From: Lepturacanthus savala
Taxonomy: Eukaryota; Chordata; Actinopteri; Scombriformes; Trichiuridae
Direction: 5' to 3'
Assembly: GCA_030544235.1 (NCBI GenBank)
Contig: CM060465.1
Coordinates: 26,730,988 to 26,794,987, forward strand
DNA: 64,000 nt
Below the pieces are notes generated by a model that made no database searches, was not told the origin of the DNA, and saw only the letters and a list, made by a program, of their open reading frames with translations. A program made the translations under genes and the position numbers. The stretch's first letter is position 1. Every line of letters begins with the position of its first letter. Shown here one piece after another: positions 35,501 through 50,500 of the stretch.

Positions 35501-38500
35501 TCACCTGTAACTTGAATATGGAACATATTTGTTGTTGTAAATTATCATTTATTTAAAATTCATTATCGTTTATTTTTTATTTATTTATTAGTATATTTGA
35601 TATATTTCAATGACAATTTTTTTAATGTGGAAATCTTTATTTCAAACATGCAAATCAGAAAAAAAAATCATACAGACAAGCAGACAGAAAAAATAAATAA
35701 TTAAAAAAAATAATAGTTGCCAACAATGGAAGCTATATAGAGGAGAGGTTCATTCATATTAATGAGACAGAAACAAAATGACCTGTTTTTTCTAGAGCTC
35801 CAGAGAAATGCTTGAGAGAGATGTAAAACTATATTGAGATGTTTTTTCGTACTTTAAAAATACCTACAAAAATATCTTGCAAGGATATCAAAACTTCAAA
35901 TAAAATCCAGGGAAAATGTCCAATATCGGACCCTTATGTGATATTTAAAAGCAGAACTTTTAATGGAGTATTTTTATGCTGTGGTATTTCTACTTTAACA
36001 CTTCCACCACTTGCCAAAAGATCTCAGTGTTTAAAATAAGCATCATTCAGCATCATTTCACCATTGTTTTCTATAAACTATGACTTTGATTCAGTGAAAC
36101 TGGCACAGAGAAATGATAAGGACAGAAATGAGATCCCCACAAACAATGTGAAGACATTTACACAAAAGAAAGTCCAGAAGCAAAGACTTGTGTATCTCAA
36201 GTCTGAAGGGAACTGATAAGCAGCAGCTCGTCCCTGCTTGACCTCCATTTTTCAGTTGGAGAAATCTAGATTACGCTGATTAATCTTATATAACCGCCTT
36301 TGTTTGCTCAGTGCGTTTTTTTATGAAGCTGTGAGAGAGAGAAGAGTGCTGCCAAGAAACATCAACCCTGTGTTGATATCTAATTTGCATCTTTCGGCCA
36401 GCTCGGGCCTCATTACGTTTCAGAGCCTCTTGGAGCTCTGGTCTGTGTTGATGGTTGGAGGCAGCGCTGGCTGAAGGTCACATACGCCTCTTTCTCTCTT
36501 GTTTACTTCCTGTCACCGAGCTGAAACGTTTCTCCCAGAGGAATCTGCCAAAAGCGTTCACAGCGACAGAGATCTCGAAAAAAAATAAAAGGCATGACTT
36601 TGAAGATCACATACAAAAATGCGAAGTAAAAAAGTGTTCTAACTTCAAAGACCGTATTTGACCTTTCAGGCACCCAAATCTCTTTGCATCCACTAAGACA
36701 ATATCCGTTTTCACCAAATTATAACCTAACTTTTCAAAGTGTCACATGAAACTACAAAGAGCTGGATTTTCTGCAAAGTTACTCTTTAATCTATCATCAA
36801 ATGCAATTTAAGACCTTCTGTTCAGTCAAAGACTGATAGAAAACCAGTGGTGGACAAAATCTGTGTGAACAGGCAGCAAACTATTATAAAACATGTATTT
36901 AAGAAAAACTACTCAACTAAAATGCAAATTAATGATCAATAATCAAAGTATTTTGTGCACAACATTCAGGAAACAGTGCAGAAATATTCTCTAATCACCA
37001 GTTATTACTAAGTACTTATGAGGTAATTGAATGTAATTTTACATTACATCTTAAGTTCAGCATTTCCTGTGAAATTACCTAGATTTTACTCTTTTTTCAA
37101 TTCTTGTATATATTATCATAGGGTTAGGGCATTTCTTGAATATATTATAATAATATAATATATAAAAGAAATAAAAAAGTAAATTAATTATATTATAATT
37201 ATATTACAACATAATATAATTAAATATTATATTTATAATTTTAATATTATCATTGATCTCAATATTTGCATTCCACAGCTAATTAAAAGCATTAATTTGT
37301 CATTAAATTACTTTACAGCTCTCTACTTAAACAGGGACATTTTTCAATTACCCCCCTAATATACAAACATCTAGAGTTAACTAAAGCTGCTCCGGATACT
37401 GAGATGTCAAAGAACATCAGAAGAGAGAAAGGAAACTGTTTCATATCCAGTGTTTACATGTATTTTTAATGTGCATGTGAGGAAGTCTGTGCTCTCTTTT
37501 CTCATGTCGAGGAACCTTCAAAGGCTCAAAGAGTCAGAACAGGATGATAGAAAGAAACCTATACACTCTAAAGGAAAGAAGTCCAGCTGATGCAAAAATA
37601 TTTTAAAGTTACACAGTTCCAAAAAAGCAGAAAGGAGGAAAAATGCACAAATCATTTAGTCTGGATCTCCCAGGGTTGCATTAACTGAGAGGCTTTATCA
37701 TTATCATTTGGGTTTAGTCAGTAGTACATTCATTTTTGGTAGGATACTGATACTGTGCCTTTAGAGATTTAATGGTTATTTTTGGCTTTGTTAGCTCACT
37801 TTCGAAGATTAAACATATAACGATCCACAGTCTGCCCCTAGAGACAAAAAACGCACCATATCGAGGATTGAGTTTTCTTGGACTGGAGCCGTGGTGCCCA
37901 TTTCTGAGCATCCGCAGGCTAATCGCGCTGCAAGTTATCTCAGCGCTAAACCAGTGTTCATTCCTGTGTGAAACTTTCTCGGTGTCCTGGCATCCCCTTT
38001 TACGTTTTAGCACTGATTTTATAGTGAGTGTGGTGATATAAAAGTGCATCAACTTACATAAATGGGTCTAACAAGCACACAATAAATGTCTGAAAACCAA
38101 CTTTGGCACTAAAACATCAGGAATTACAGGGGACATATTCTGCATGTTTTCATGTTCATATTCTGACTTTGTGGCTCTGCTGAAGTCTATTCCTCATTCA
38201 TCTTATACTGTCCCCTAGGCCCCAAGTGTTTACTACTGCATCCAACAATGACAAAGGTCTTCTTACTTTAGGAAGTAGTTACTTTCACCCAAAACATGAT
38301 CTTTTTCCAAACATAAATGATAAAGTTGTCACATCATAAAACAAATTTATTTTTACAATAGCGATGTTCACAGATAACAGAAAACACTTCCATGCATCAA
38401 CGTGGGCTTAAATTTGGACCACATGATATTTTCTTTTGATAAATCTTGTTTTTGTCTCTGCGCAAGCAATTATATTCTTATCTCAACGACTTTTAGAAGG

Positions 38501-41500
38501 TTATCATTGCACAGTGAGCCTATATCCTCCTCAGGATGAATTGGGATAACTTTCTGACTTTTCCTGTAGCACAGTTATCAGGTTAAAATGTATTGGTTTG
38601 TGATGAAATAGCTGCAAAACTAGCATGTAGCTTGTCAATGCAAAATCTGTTCAATGGCTGTTTGGCATATGCTGTTCTTCATGAAATTCTCTGTGTTCTG
38701 TGTGTTTTCTCTATGTGTTCTGAATCGTAATCGCCAAATTTACTCCACTAGAAGGTCAGCACCACCTAAAGTAGAAGTGCTCAGTCCTTATCAATTAGCA
38801 ACGTATAATTAGGATCTGATCTCTGTGCTGCGGCTCAGTTTTTCTAAGCTTCAAATATGTGGTGGAAACGCTGATCCTCATATGTGATTAGCTTTTTCTC
38901 TCTCTCTGCTCATTTTCCTTTGCTAATAAATTAAGAAAAGACAACGTTGGGTTGAGCAGATTTGTTACTTCATGGTCTCAGATAGGGGAAAAAATGAAGG
39001 TTTCTACAACATAGCACAAAGGATGTTTATTTGAGTTTGTAGTCAAATGTATAAAGCTCCTGTTGGAAAGTCATGTCACTGTATTTATTTATGTATTTAG
39101 GTATTTTAATCTATCAAAATATGTCATTTCCTCCACTTTTCTATGCACCTGTCTGATCTTTAATATCAAATGTTATGTTTTGTTTCTCCTACACATCTGT
39201 CTATTGTTCAGTTGTGCATAAGATGTTCTACTTGTTCTACTGTTAACATTTATATGTGTCTTGCTTCTAACAGCTTGTAAATAAATACAATCCTCAACAA
39301 AAGTACTAAAACACTATAAAACCAAGCTCGTTGTGACACCCCGAAGGGAGAGATCTGTTCCAAAATGTTGATATGGAGTCTGTTTTTATCCAGTCAAAGT
39401 TTTCTTCCAAAACTCAAAAAGCTGGTGTAACTCTCTGACATAAAAAAAAAAAAAATCCACACAGCTCCTTGTGCAGATATGTTTCCTCTACAGACATTCA
39501 CGCCCTTCTCCAAAAAATCCCAAAAAACACACACTTCAGCAGCAGTAGAGGAGGAGGAGGGGAGATGCCAGCACTAAATTAAATTAAGCTAAAAGACTAG
39601 TTGGACCTGGGAGGGAGCTGCAGAGAGGAACAAACTTCCCCAGGGGTAAGCAGTCTCTGGGGAGAAACAAACCTTTCCATCCGAGAGGAGCAGATTAATC
39701 CGGATTAGTGCATCACCACTTTGCAAACTCGCATTCCGCAGGACCTGATATGAAACCTAATTAAATTTGGACAGCTGCATGAAATGGGTTTAAGACACTC
39801 CCCGCTTAATGAATTCCCACACTTTACCATCAGCTCTGACATTCACACCACATTTTGATCAAAAAAAAAAAAAACTTTCCATTGAGTGGGAAGGAGATAA
39901 AGCAGCAGTGGGTATCGGTAAGGTATAAAGCATCAAAGTGCAGGATGTGTCAGGTGCTGATGAAGTATTTGTGGAAACAGAGAGAGAGAAGTTGGCGTTC
40001 TGTTCGCCCGCCTACCGGATCTTTTCTCCATTGCAGAAAACATATCTGGGTCAAACACCAGAACTGGAGTTGTGTGATTCCTCCAGAGTCTCTACGGGAG
40101 TCGAGCTGTAGCAAGGATTGCATCATGTGGCTGCAGGCTTTTTATTTATTATCAATATTTACTTGTTTTTTTTTACCCCAGCAGCTTGACCAGCACAAAT
40201 AGACCCATCTGTAACCAACAGCGGTGGCTTGGAATGAAATGAGTGACGTAGGCCTGGCAGCCCAGGAGAGCCTTATGAGTGCAGAGAGATGTCTTGTTTT
40301 CTGTACAACTAGGGCAGTGCCCATAGGAGGTATGTATTCCTATAGAAAAGTGGAAGCTTAAGTAGATTTTTGATGTTTTTGGTGGACTTATGATAGATTT
40401 TTTACTTTGTACTTTTTCTTGTATACGACCTGGGCATGTTACTGCTGTATGTGTTTATAAAAATATGAGTTTAGGGCCATAATCTGTTCTGTTAGGTGAT
40501 AGTGCTGGGATCGCTTGAGGGTCTATGAACGTGTTTTGAAGTAAAACGCTGCAGCTAGTGTGTACAAGGTGGTTCTCCTCCAAAAGAAGAAAAGACAGCA
40601 GCACTTTGAACTTTTCTTATAAAGTTTGATGTTCTGGCGTTTGCTACGGCCCACAGTAGCCTTTGTTGGGAATAAAGTAGCAGCTAAACTGGCTTTGAAT
40701 TGTAAAGAAATGTGTGATATGTAAGTCGATGAGATTTTAACTTTTAATGATAACAGCAATGTTTTGAATATCTATCAAAAACATTTCACAAAAAAAAGGA
40801 TGCACGCCACAATTCTGGAGCCAGGCCTCACACTCAACTATAAAACCAATCGCTTCGCTCTATAAACAAGCACTAAAAATAATGGATTAAAAAATAACAA
40901 TTGAAATGGTACCACTGCATAATTCTTAGAAAATATAACATGCTCAGTTTTGACAGTCTAATTAGATTCTCCTTCATCAAATTCATTTTTAAATGCGTTA
41001 ATGATCTTGCCCCAGCTGTACTCTGTTTGCAGGTGAAAGGGACAGCTAGTAGTAGTAATAGAATAACGGGGATCGGCGAGAGGAAACCTCAGTAGCAAGG
41101 CATAAAATCACTTTTAGCCAATCATCTCAATCAGTAAAAGGGATCCACTTGTGGAATGCCCTACCAACTGAAATAAAACAATAAACTGATGAAAAGGTAT
41201 TTAATAAAAAGGCTAAATCACAACTGGGAGTAATTAAATCGTTGAAATTATCAATTTTTTATGAATTTGACACTGTAATTCTGTTGTTGTCATAGCTTGC
41301 ATTCGTGTGTGGAATCATGAATTTGGCACTGCAAACTTGGAATTGTATTTATATAGAGCTTCTTTGTAATTTATAAGAATTCATCTTTAGGTAGATAAGT
41401 CTATATTCTAGAAAGGCCTGACCAGGGACTGGGGTTGCAAAAAAGCCCTGACTATAAACCCCATATACAATAAAACGTACCATGTTTTTGTAACTTGGTG

Positions 41501-44500
41501 CATTGGTTTTGTATTACCCCTGACATAAACATAAATAAGTAAATAAATAAGCACATGCTATATCCAACAGCTGAGGCACAGACACACAGATGCTTGTGTG
41601 CTTTATAGAGAGAAGATAGTTTAGTCCAATAATAAATATATATATATAATTTAACTTATTCCATTTTTTTTCCTGATTTTTGTTTTTTTTTACCAAAAAC
41701 AAGACATTTTTACCTGTGAAAACGAACTCTGTACCATGCTGCTTATACGCTGATATTTCAGAAATAATAATTATAATGATATCCATAAAATACTTTTGCT
41801 CAAAAAACAGGGAGATACCTATAAAGACAAATAATCTTATAAACATCTGAACACAGAAATGGAGGTAAAGAAGTGAAGTGGAGATGTATTTGTGCACTGA
41901 CGTAGAACAACGCTCACCAGCTGCAGCCAGATGTTGGTGGTCAGCACCTGGTTCTTCTCATCCTATAAAGCAGAAAAAAACAACAGAACTGAATCAGCGG
42001 CTGCTCTGAGTCACTGCAGTCATGGTTGAAAGTCTGTCCACTCTCCGTTCTCGCTTTCATTCCTTTAAATTATTCTTAAAACGTGGCGGCGGGCCAGCAG
42101 AGGGGAGAAAGAATATGAATAACGTCAGTTTGATGAATGTCCAGCCTGTTCATTCATTCTGAGCTAGTCGAGCGTACAGGGAATCAAAGGATGGGGGTGT
42201 ACACAAGCTGCACAATGAAAGGAGATTCTTTTTCAAGGTGAGGACATTATAGGTAAATGTTATGATGGTTTAATAAATCACTGACCTTCAGTGAGTTTAA
42301 AAATGACTTGAGAAAGTACCATGTGTGTTTTATATAAAGCATAATATACTGTATCTTACTCCTATTCTACCAGTCAAAGGTTTGAACACATCTTCTTGTT
42401 CTCTTGAGTAAGAGTGTGTCAAACTTCTGACAGGTACGGCTGTGCCGTATAGCTCCATTGGTGTCCAAAAGTGTGCATGAATCCAGTGGAACAGTCATAT
42501 CATCTCCTGTTTAAGAGGCTAAAAACAACAGTCGCCAGCCACCGAGCCCTTGTAAGGTCACGCCGGGTATTATATTTTATGATTTGGAACAGTTAGAGTG
42601 TCGGGCCTGTCACGGCCGGTTAAAGCTGATGCTCTGCAGATACTAAAGAAAGGCGATAGCGTGTCACTATGCAATTCATTCATTAGTCCTTTGATCCGGA
42701 CACAGAGCAGCTGTAGCTGCTCCGTCTGCAGCAGCTCAACGCCGAGAGAAATGTTCACGTAAAACTGAATCACAAAAGCAAAGATGGTTTGCATGGTGTT
42801 TACAGTACAACATGATGGTATATATAAATCCATGCAGAACCAGGAATTGGACCATTTAACTGTTCCGAGCCACGAGGTAATGAGAAAATGTTAAGTGACA
42901 TGTTCAGAGACAATGAACCTGTATGGAAGGAAATCGGTGTCATAGAATTTTGAATTTTTAGCACTGAATTATTTTTTTTTGCATTAAATTCAAGCTTTTC
43001 AGGGTCACAGAACCAATGGAGCGTTACTTGATTGGCTGGATTGAGAAATTTGAGAAATCCAATTTGAGAAATTGGATTTTTGACGCTGAATTTTTGGATA
43101 AATTGAAATTCTATTACACTGAATTTTTTTGAGACACTGAATTCTTTTAAACGTTCAATTTTAAAATTCAAAGGCAAAAAAAAAATTTGATGGCTTTTAA
43201 AATTCAAAGTCTGATTTAAAAAAAAAAAACCCTGTACTAGAAATTCAAATTCAAAATCTGATGGCACTGATTTACTTCCATAAACCTGCTTGTTTTTTTT
43301 CCTTCTTTTTTTTTCTCTACTAAATATCTAATCTTGCAGCACAATATCAACATTCAACTTTTCATGGTTGTGTTTAGACCCTTGGTTACGGGGGAAAAAA
43401 ATAACGATCCGGGTTTAATACAAGGAAAAAGCTCTGCAGTGACTTCAATCAAAACAATTTAATGAACATTTAAGGCACACTGCCATCTGTCTCTAATCTG
43501 AACCAAAGTGCTTTGTTGTTGTTTGTGTGGGCTGAGGTCTGTAGAAGCTGTGGTTGTGACTGTGGGCTGTTTTTCACTCGCCATGCAGCAGATCTCCATA
43601 CAACTAATTATGTGTCTTCTAAAACCCACAACACCAGTAATGGGGGATGTGACCTATTAAAATGGACTGAATACATATGCAAACATGTTTTTTAAGCATC
43701 TCAAATTCCCTTGGTAAACAGTGATTTTAAATTTGACATCAGAAACGTTTTCTTTTGTCGATCAATCGATGAAGCTACAAAAAGGGCACTGGACATTTTT
43801 TTTTTCTGCAGCGTTTTTATGTTGCGTTTCTTTTATGTGTTTGCATGTTTCTGGTTTTGCATCATTCCTGTGTTCTGTGCAGTATTTTGCCCAGCCACCA
43901 TACAGGTGTGTAGCGGAGTGGTTTATGTCCGGTGCCCAGTGTTGATTCTTCATTTATCTGAGTTCAGACTGTCGAGTCTTCTCATCCTCAGCGGTTTTGG
44001 ATTGATGATGTTTGTGTGTTTGTGTTGCAGCGATCCCCTCTGCCCAGACCGTTATGGAAACCTGTGCTGACATAAGATGCCGCCAGGCTGTAATAAAGTA
44101 TGTGTCTGACTAAAACTCAGAAATGATGCAATAATGAATTTTATACGAAGATACGCAGATATATTTTATCAATGTCTTGAAGGCAGTAGGAATCTCTCCT
44201 TTTTTTTTTTCATGCTTGGAGAAAAGAACACAGCAGCAGGGCGGCCAGCCAGAAAGAAGGCTGTGTTCCTCATTGCATATTAACGTCATATTCATACTAG
44301 GTACGACCGGTTTGGAATTTTGCTGCAGCGTTTCCAGAGATGTGAGGAGCCAATGTGTCATCTCGGCTCCCGAGATTAAAAATGCGGCAGTCGGAGCTGC
44401 TCAGGTACAGGTCAGCTCTTGTGATTTGGCCTGTGACCTCCTCAAAGTCGCATTCGTTTTGATTGTGTTGAGAGAACCAAGCTCTCTGCAGAAACACTGG

Positions 44501-47500
44501 AGACAGTTATGGGGCAGTTCGGTCCACTAGAGATGAATTTTGCTCCGAGAGAATTATCTCCGGACATTGTGAACAGAGAGATTTAATTATCCTAAAAAAT
44601 GGTCATTAACGGATAATGGAAATTCTGGCACTGTAACTGCCCGGCTTCTGTAGAGGTCTCTGACAGACGTTGAAATGGAGGGAGGGATGGGGATGGGGGG
44701 GGGGGGGGGGGGGGGGGTATTGAATGTCACACTCAAATGAAACATCTGTTTTTAAATGTGACTGGCTAATAAGCTGTGCTCTGACATCCGACCCTTTTCA
44801 TTTTGTCACACCCATCACTGTAAACAGACACAGTGAGACTGATGATGTCTTATGTAACTCGCAGCTATGTGACAAATATCCAGATCCTGTATTTGATGCA
44901 CTGGGGTGAGGACGTGTTGCTGATACTTCGTATCTGCTTCTTCATGAAGGCCTCCGACTTCCTCGTAGATATTTTGAATAAAACATTGCTTTCCTTTTGA
45001 CCTCATGGGCTAAGTGGACATAAAATATTCAGCCATTAAAACACTGACTGATTTTTAAACACTCCGGCTTCTTCGTGCCTCCTGTCCAACTCTCAAACTG
45101 CCTAAATACATGCAGGGAGGAGAATAGAACCCTGCTGTTGTTTATACTTAGTGGCTTATAGCTAAGAAAGAAAAAAAGAGGAAAAAAACACATTATGTGT
45201 AATAGGAATAAAAAACAAAAATGTTTAAAATGAAATGAATACAAGTAGTAATAGAAAAAAAAGATAACTATGTATCTTATGTATCTCTCTATTTCATTGT
45301 GCTGTTGTGACCTCGAAATCACAAAACTGTTAATTTCTAAGCTATTTAAAGCCGAATTTAAATCTCTATCTGCTGTATTATCATGAATTATAGCCAGAAT
45401 GAAAAGTGACTGATATTCACTTTCAGAGTTTAAATTCAACATTTTTATGAGCTTTTCTCATGAAATATCTACACTGTTTATGTTACCTGCTGTTTATGTT
45501 ACCCACGGATGCTTTTATATATACAAATTTATTTGAGCATTAAATTCAGTTTGGAGGAAGCTCTCCTGAGCATTACAGCTGCTAGACTTACATAATTCTA
45601 GCTACTTTTGAGTATTATGCAGAGGGCTGTAGGATTCTGGAGGGTATCTAAAGGATAAAAGACACACACGATCATAAAATCTGTCATTCAGAACAATCAG
45701 AGATCTGCTTCTACCAACATCTAAGAAATGCCTGAGAAAAGAACTGCAGGAAAGAAAAAGCTGCTTCAATGCTCAGCTGAATCTGTGTCATTATCTGATA
45801 TTAATAAGTAATGAAATACGAGGCTGAGGAGTGAATAAGGATTCTAAGACTGTGATTGATTAAAGTGGAAAATCGATGAAGCCCAGTGCTCACTGGAGGG
45901 CCAGAAGTCAGATGTCTTTTTTTTTTTTTTAACAATAAATCAATTCATAAATTGACCAATCTGGTCTCACTAATCTCCTTACAAATAACAAGACTTCACA
46001 CTTTCAAATTAGTAACCAAAGAGAAACCAAAAAACGGCAAGTGACAGCCTTTCATGTTTTTTCATGTTTGGACCTGAATCCAGATGCACGATAAAGGCAA
46101 ATTATGAAAAGGCAATCAAAGTAGCAACCAAAACCACTAATGAGGAAAAAGGGAAAGACAAAAAAAAAACAACTGTAAGAGAGCAACACTGAAAATTCAC
46201 TCACTTTTCCTCACATTTGCTCCCTTTTTTCTTGATCTGCACTTGGCTTGTCATCTTTTTGACCCAGTAACATGAAGTGAGTGGAAACTATGGTTAAATT
46301 AAATTAAAACATGCCAACATTAGTTAAATAATGATGCTGCTCTTCTATGATATTGTAAAAGATGACGGCCAAGTATTCTCTTTGTGTGTTTTTGATATGT
46401 CTGATGTCTGTTTCATTTCTGTGATTGCATTTTTTCTCCGGCAGCATTTTTTGTTGTTGCATTTGTTTGTGTGTTTTTGGTTTTGCATCATTTCTGTTTG
46501 TAGAATTTTTTGCCGTTTGTCCATCGGCCACCGTACATAGACTAAACTCGACAGGACGAACTGGCACAGGACAAGGGAAGACACAGACCATCAGGAAGTC
46601 ACGAGACAGACAAGACAAAAAATAAACAGAACTTTGGTTGGGGGGGGGGGCTAGAGGAATGACAGCACTAAATTCAAGTTTTCGCAGCTTTAATTTTACA
46701 CTTGGCGCAACACATTTTCACCACATGGGACCTTTAAAGGAAACACTACAGTTAGAGTGCTTGTTCTATCGGACTGCACGTATACAGAAGCTCAGAAGAT
46801 ACGTCCCAGAGGTCAGACTGAGCAACTTACATATGAATGAACAGTGCCTCACTTCCAACATTGTATCCACTCGTCTTCATACATCCATGGTTTTCACATG
46901 TCCTTCTTTCAACCGTCCCGGGGGACCGAGACGATGGGCTTTCCTTTGGCTTAAAGATATTCCCTGTAGTAGTGAACAGCTCTGTGCTTCAGTTTGATGT
47001 GTGAATGAGTCTTTTCCCTGCAGTGATGCCGGGGACTTCGTGAATCTCTCCAGCCCAGCTGGGTGCCGGGCTATAAGCCACGTCTCATTCACAATAAACA
47101 GCAGCCCCGGCCTTTTGAGTGGATGTGTGAACTTGATCGAACGCTCCCTATTAACTTTAATCATTTGACAGTTTGAACATTTAATATCCGACTGTAGCAG
47201 CTCCGATCTTTTTTAATCACTGAATTCTCCGACACGTGGAGGATCTATTGCCGCCAACCGGGTGATTGTGTGTGTGTGTGTGTGCGCATGTGTGTGCATG
47301 TGTGATCACATGCTGTGATCATTCAAATGAAACTCATCTCCTGCTGTCAGTACCTGGCAGGAGGCAGAGTGAGTTTCATTATGATATAATAATAATAATA
47401 TCAAGATATACTTTATTCCCCCTAGGGAAATTTGTTCTGGACTCTATCCATACTGCAGTTCCACAGAAAAAATAAAATCTTAACAACACACGCTGCGACA

Positions 47501-50500
47501 CACATACGACAATGTGCCTATATACATATTCACCTGCTGAGAATGCAGACATATCGCACAACCCTTAGAGAAACACGCCGACATATTGCACGTCCCTCAC
47601 GGCTGCGTGTTGAGAAGCTTACTGGACATATGCAGGAACAAACGGTTGGGTTCAGCCTGTACCTGTGGTCCCTGAATCTTCTACCCGAAGGTAAAGAGCT
47701 GGAACTCTGGGTGGAGAGTGTGCTTTGAGTCAGACATTATTTTCTGTGCCTGTCTGATAACGGACTGCTCATAAATCGCGTGGAGGGGCGGGTGGTTCTG
47801 ACCCCTATAATTTTTAAAGCGGGCAGTGCTGCTATTACAGCGGTCTGTAAGTTGTGTGTGAGTTATAAATTAAACGAGTGGAGTCCACGTAAGAGGCCTT
47901 TCATCACACCGCGTGTACGTGTGTATGTGTTTTCTCACCACATCCATGATCTGAAGCAGGCTGAAGCTGAAGTGGACGGTCAGGCTGTGGGAGTCGTTGT
48001 TGACCGGTCTCTCCAGCGGGTTGTAGTTCCTCATCAGCTCCTTGTAGAGACGCCGCTGGTAAACGCCCTGCAGCGAGCCTGAACACAAACGTCACAGGTA
48101 ACAGAGGCTCGGCCACGGATAAAAGCTGAATGTTTGACTCCTCTGTGCAGATTGATAAACCAAATATAACTTCAAACAATGCATGTGCAGCAGTCGTTTT
48201 CATACTCCTCTGGGTAGGAGGAAAGTTTCTCGGTTATTTGAAAATCCAAGCCTAAAAGCAGGATTTGTGATGTCACAACTACTTCGGAGCCGATCCTGGT
48301 CCGATATTCAACATATACAAGTGTGAGTGAATGGATTCATGGTGAAATAGCTTTAGGTTTGCTGTAGTTTTTAAAATATTAAAGGGGCCTATTATGAAAA
48401 AACACTTTGTGAGTGAGTGAAGGCAGACTGAATTGCTGCTACAGGTCAGTGATTTCTGGTTCATAAAAACATGCACGTTTGCATAAATACACCACGAAAT
48501 AGTACAGTAGGGCCCCTTTAATGAGGGACAAGGAAAAGATTTTAGTGATTTTAAGGATTTTAACAAGATAATTGAAGCATATTTGATACAAATTATTATG
48601 CAAAGAAGAGTGTTTTATATACATTTTAAAACATGCCTCAGGGGATCTGTAAATTCAGACCAAAAATGATGCCACAACCAATATAAATGTGATTGTATAT
48701 CGAATGAGTTGTCTTTATTGTGACACTCATTGCATCTTTCTGGATTAAAGCCACAAATGTAAATGGCTGCTGTGAGACAGCGGCTCATTCTGTTTCATTC
48801 TATTACTCTCTCTCTCTCTCTCTCTCTCTGGCTTCGGTTTATAGACACTTTTTGTCACTGAGTAATTACCTTTACGGCTTTGTTCAGACGTGACGGGACA
48901 CTTACACACAGTGTGTTAGTTGCTACCTGGTGCATAAGCACGCTGGGATAAAAACTGTCATGACGGCAAAGAAGACCGTCCCCTTTCAGGCGACACCACC
49001 GATGGATTTTAAAACTTATTTTGCTGTTTAGGTCTGAGTGGATCCACTGTGTGGATCCCATACAGGTGCTGACTAAGTCCATTGGACAAATCAACAAGCA
49101 GATGTGCCAGAATTTTCTTCAATTAAACAAAGATAAAATGGAATTAATTGTTTCTGGAGCCAAAGAAGAACGATTAAATGTCAGCGCTCAGCTCTGATCA
49201 GCAATATTAAAAACCACAAACCAAGCCAGGAGTCTTGGTGTAGCCATGGACAACGGCCACATTAAGATAATTACAACATCAGCCTCTTACCTTACCTTAT
49301 ATACCTTTATACCTTAGGAATGTCAAGAATTCAATGATGTCTAAGGAGGATTTGGAAAAAAAAAAGCTGTGTTTATCTTCAGAAGGCTCCACTGCTATAT
49401 TACTCCTTTTGAATTATAAACAGTTGAATAGTACGGGGACAGAATACATTTGTAATCTCCAGATACGTCATGAACAATCCAGACCTCAACTGGGACGGGT
49501 CAGCGTTCTGACCCAGAAAATAAACCTGGAGAAGCAGCATTCAGTTTTTATGCTCCTCATGTCTCTAACAACTTTTGTCTGCTGCAACTCAAGGCTGACC
49601 ACTTTTGTGTTTGCAGCCTTTTATTCCTGAAATAAAAAATAAAAAAAAAACACATCTAAAGCGTTTGATAAAACACCGAACTACACTGTGACCTTTACTC
49701 TCCGGGTTTTGTATCGCCTTACGTTGCTTTTACATTTTATCTTGATGCGTTTTATGTTTTAAGCGAGGCCCTTTGTGTTGCCTTGTTGTTGTAACGTGCT
49801 GTACAATAAAATTTCATCTCGCCTTGAGGAGCGCTGAAGTGCCACACTTATTAATCAATGCATTTCTCATCTGTTTCATTTGATGCTATCAGAGAGTAAT
49901 TCTGTTTCCAGTTGACAGAACGTTCAGGTTCATTCCACTTCAACAATATGCAAAGACTCTATAGTGTATGATTTTTATTTTTATTTTTACCTCATTTGAC
50001 CTGGTTGCACGTCAAAGCAGGATCAAAGGATCAGAATATGACATTAAAAGAATTCATCACTGCCTACTTAAAAATTCTCTTTCACAGTTTTCACAGTGTT
50101 TCATAACTAACCTGCTTTTGTACATAAGAGATGATTGAGATATTAAATCCAGTATAGTTAAATAAGATATTCACCTCTCTCTCTGCTGCGTTTATCTGAC
50201 AGCATTCAGTTCAGACCTGTGTCGTGTTGAAAGTGTGGCACAATGTTTCAGATCCCATGAAGGGCTGATGTGACTTTAAATAAAAGTGACTTTTTCCAGT
50301 TACAATTTTCCAGACTTCCCTTTTTTTAATTAATTTATTAATTTTTTAGTTAATTTATAACAAGCAGGTACCACATTATGAAAAAAAATGTTAGTTTGCT
50401 GGTTATTACAAGATTATTTTTTGAAATATCTACCTAAAAAAAGCTTATCCATAGCTGGATGGTGTATATCCTTTTATTTGTTTTGGGGTTTTTTTTTTTT

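Larger units (their letters stand above)
35120..41917. other. chrna7 intron 3
   Basis: This 6.8-kb intron holds very AT-rich stretches (35500-35700, 37130-37250) and two unique, motif-rich blocks (36300-36600, 39590-39850). It also has a dispersed element (40319-40797), a LINE relic (40860-41480) and a degenerate foldback copy (about 41640-41722). No extra exon was found. Confidence 0.6.
41963..47938. other. chrna7 intron 2
   Basis: This 6-kb intron contains an aattc-rich degenerate tandem repeat (42940-43265), a pair of related dispersed copies (43795-43915 and 46418-46540), a 23-bp G run (44695-44717), a unique motif-rich block (44220-44640) and a retroelement-like segment (47388-47830). 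No extra exon was found. Confidence 0.6.

Noticed and set aside
42800..43267. 155-codon minus-strand frame
   Set aside because: It is produced by the aattc-type tandem repeat and is low in complexity.
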